From: Rickettsiaceae bacterium
Lineage (GTDB): Bacteria; Pseudomonadota; Alphaproteobacteria; Rickettsiales; Rickettsiaceae
NCBI GenBank assembly: GCA_021741285.1
Contig: JAIOYD010000081.1
Span: 1 to 6,949, forward strand
Direction: 5' to 3'
DNA: 6,949 nt
The position numbers and the translations under genes were made by a program. Below the pieces are notes generated by a model that saw nothing but the letters and a program-made list of their open reading frames with translations, was not told where the DNA came from and searched no databases. The stretch's first letter is position 1. Every line of letters begins with the position of its first letter. Positions 5,489 through 6,949 of the stretch are shown here, one piece after another.

Positions 5489-6820
5489 ATGACAAAGGTT
5501 GTAAAGGATGATTATATAGGTCCTATTGAGCAAGGCAGCGAACCTTTTATGACTATGCGAGAACGCAAAATATATAACAAATGGCGTTTGCGTATACTAA
5601 GTTTTATCATTATAGGGTATGGCGCTTACTACTTGTGTCGGCAGAATTTTTCTATGATTATGCCTGCCTATATGGAAGAGTTCGGTTATAGCAAGACTCA
5701 GCTAGGTTGGGTTTTAACGCTAGCATCTATTATTTATGGCATTGGTAAATTTGTTAACGGCTATTTTAGCGATAAATCAAATGCTAGATATTTTATGCCA
5801 CTCGGATTACTTGCTTCGGCATTAACCACTTTTATTCTTGGGTTTTCGAATAGTCTCATGTTTCTAGGTTGTTTATGGATTGTAAATAACTGGTTTCAGT
5901 CTATGGGATGGCCACCTGCGGCTAGAATGCTGACTCACTGGTTTGCTCCTAAGGAGCTAGGCACAAAATGGGCTCTGGGAGCAGCTTCTCATCAAGTTGG
6001 GGGTGCTATAACGTTAGTGTTTTCTGGTTATTTGGTAGCTAACTACGGGTGGAGATACGCATTTTTTGTGCCCAGTATTTTAGCAGTTGCTATTTCCTAT
6101 ATATTGTTTAATCGTCTGCGAGAGTCGCCAAAAGAACTTGGTTTTCCCTTGGTTGAGGCCTATAAAGGGGATGAATTGTTTGAGGAAGATACAAGTGAAG
6201 ATCATATGACTACAATCGAAATTTTTCGTAAGGTTTTTATCAACAGAAATATGTGGTATATAAGCTTTGCTAATATATGCATTTATATTGTAAGAATAGG
6301 CATCATATTTTGGGGGCCTTTATTTTTGAAGGAGCATAAAGGTATATCCTTAACTCATGCTGGATGGCAAGTCGCTGGTTATGAAGTAGCTGGCTTGCTT
6401 GGCGGGTTCGCAGCAGGATGGTTGTCAGATAGAATGTTTAAAGGACAAAGGGGGCCTGTTGGTGTAGTCTATATGATTTGTTTAGCCATAACTCTGATTA
6501 TTTTTTGGCAGATGCCGCATGGTTATGACCAATTGGGTGCTATAGCTCTATCTTTAGTTGGGTTTTTTGTATATGGACCCCAAGTATTAGTAGGTGTAGC
6601 CTCAGCTGATTTTGCCTCCAAAAAGGCAATAGGAACAGCGAATGGATTTGTTGGAACAATGGGATACGTTGGTTCTGCGCTCTCTGGGGTATGTGTTGGA
6701 TGGTTGATTGATGAAACTGGGTGGTCAGGAGCATTTAGCTTTTTTATAACAGCATCTCTTCTAGGCTCCTATTTGTTCTTTCTCACATGGAATAGAAAAG
6801 AAGGGGACAATAATATATAG
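5489..6820 (+). CDS. Organophosphate:phosphate antiporter, GlpT/UhpT family (MFS)
   Basis: This 443-aa inner-membrane transporter belongs to the organophosphate:inorganic phosphate antiporters of the major facilitator superfamily (GlpT, UhpT, UhpC, PgtP). It has about 12 helices with a charged central loop (about 225-245). R51 in YLCRQNF and R269 in IYIVRIGI match the two GlpT arginines that bind phosphate (R45 and R269), and K87 and H168 fit GlpT K80 and H165. Other landmarks are GYFSDKSNAR (91-100), WFQSMGWPPAARM (135-147) and the C-terminal FFVYGPQVLVGV (359-370). Loop and C-terminal motifs mix GlpT and UhpT features, so the substrate (glycerol-3-phosphate, hexose-6-phosphate or another) is unresolved. 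In intracellular bacteria such carriers import host phosphometabolites. Start at 5489 leaves an acidic 20-residue N-terminus with a weak ribosome site; M21 or M23 are alternatives. The stop codon sits at the probable edge of an IS element. Confidence 0.92.
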   Translation: MTKVVKDDYIGPIEQGSEPFMTMRERKIYNKWRLRILSFIIIGYGAYYLCRQNFSMIMPAYMEEFGYSKTQLGWVLTLASIIYGIGKFVNGYFSDKSNARYFMPLGLLASALTTFILGFSNSLMFLGCLWIVNNWFQSMGWPPAARMLTHWFAPKELGTKWALGAASHQVGGAITLVFSGYLVANYGWRYAFFVPSILAVAISYILFNRLRESPKELGFPLVEAYKGDELFEEDTSEDHMTTIEIFRKVFINRNMWYISFANICIYIVRIGIIFWGPLFLKEHKGISLTHAGWQVAGYEVAGLLGGFAAGWLSDRMFKGQRGPVGVVYMICLAITLIIFWQMPHGYDQLGAIALSLVGFFVYGPQVLVGVASADFASKKAIGTANGFVGTMGYVGSALSGVCVGWLIDETGWSGAFSFFITASLLGSYLFFLTWNRKEGDNNI

Positions 6821-6949
6821 TAAATCAACTTGAGATAGCGTAGAATATGTGATAGTATAAAGCAAAAAATGCAAGCATATAGTATAGATTTAAGGAAGAG
6901 GGTAATAAAATTCATAGAGGAAGGGAATAGCCAACAATCGGCAACAAAA
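6816..6949 (+). mobile_element. IS630-family insertion sequence, left end (partial)
   Basis: A transposase start at 6869 shows that an IS630-type element enters here and runs beyond the window. Its left end must lie between the antiporter and 6869. The likely terminal repeat begins TATAGTAAATCAACTTGAG (6816-6834), as inferred from its resemblance to the ends of the repeat at 5256-5361 and from the TA target preference of the family. If so, the antiporter stop codon TAG (6818-6820) lies in the target site or element tip. The exact boundary is uncertain by several bases, because the right end is not in the window. Confidence 0.6.
6869..6949 (+). CDS. IS630-family transposase, N-terminal fragment (cut by window end)
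   Basis: From the ATG at 6869 the frame reads MQAYSIDLRKRVIKFIEEGN followed by SQQSATK to the end of the window. The opening (M-x-A-Y-S-x-D-L-R-K-R-V-I) and the next helix with EEGNSQ are the typical start of the helix-turn-helix DNA-binding domain of IS630-family transposases. The DDE catalytic domain lies outside, so it cannot be told whether the gene is intact, frameshifted or split in two as often in Rickettsiales. Only 27 codons are visible. The upstream sequence (GTATAAAGCAAAAA) has no clear Shine-Dalgarno. Confidence 0.85.
   Translation, partial: MQAYSIDLRKRVIKFIEEGNSQQSATK

Overview
The window is AT-rich and reads as chromosome from an obligate intracellular alphaproteobacterium, most likely of the order Rickettsiales. 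The reasons are the Rickettsia-like bc1 complex genes, a cytochrome c maturation gene (ccmB) standing apart from any ccm operon, a GlpT/UhpT-type organophosphate antiporter of the kind intracellular bacteria use to take host metabolites, and a dense set of mobile sequences. The species cannot be named from this sequence alone.

Layout from left to right. Positions 1-135 are the 3' end of a group II intron on the + strand, with a recognisable domain V and a domain VI carrying a bulged A. It abuts the right part of a short dispersed repeat (136-219), which suggests the intron landed inside the repeat. Next, on the - strand, is the petA-petB-petC operon (2776 down to 225), encoding the Rieske protein, cytochrome b and cytochrome c1, with a good sigma70-like promoter at 2810-2839. 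Upstream of it, also on the - strand, are a small membrane protein of unknown function (2914-3294), ccmB (3402-4040) preceded by a 12-codon leader ORF with a strong Shine-Dalgarno, and a two-gene unit of a PAP2-like membrane protein and a TfoX N-terminal-domain protein that overlap by ATGA (5234 down to 4138). An intergenic region (5235-5488) holds a complete second copy of the dispersed repeat, now visible as a 106-bp element with terminal inverted repeats. The + strand gene at 5489-6820 is the organophosphate antiporter, and the window ends inside the first codons of an IS630-type transposase (from 6869).

How it fits together. petABC encodes complex III of the respiratory chain. Cytochrome c1 needs covalently attached heme, and CcmB is part of the heme-handling ABC module of cytochrome c maturation system I, so ccmB serves the same pathway even though it is a separate gene. 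The antiporter would exchange cytosolic phosphate for a sugar- or glycerol-phosphate of the host. The PAP2-like protein lacks both phosphate-binding arginines of its family and has extra membrane segments, so its role is open.

The most interesting points are the nested mobile DNA (intron in repeat, and a possible relationship between the repeat and the IS630 end), the leader ORF of ccmB, the degenerate PAP2/TfoX pair, and the uncharacterised membrane protein next to petABC with a C7 tract. I see no CRISPR array, tRNA, rRNA or obvious defence system.
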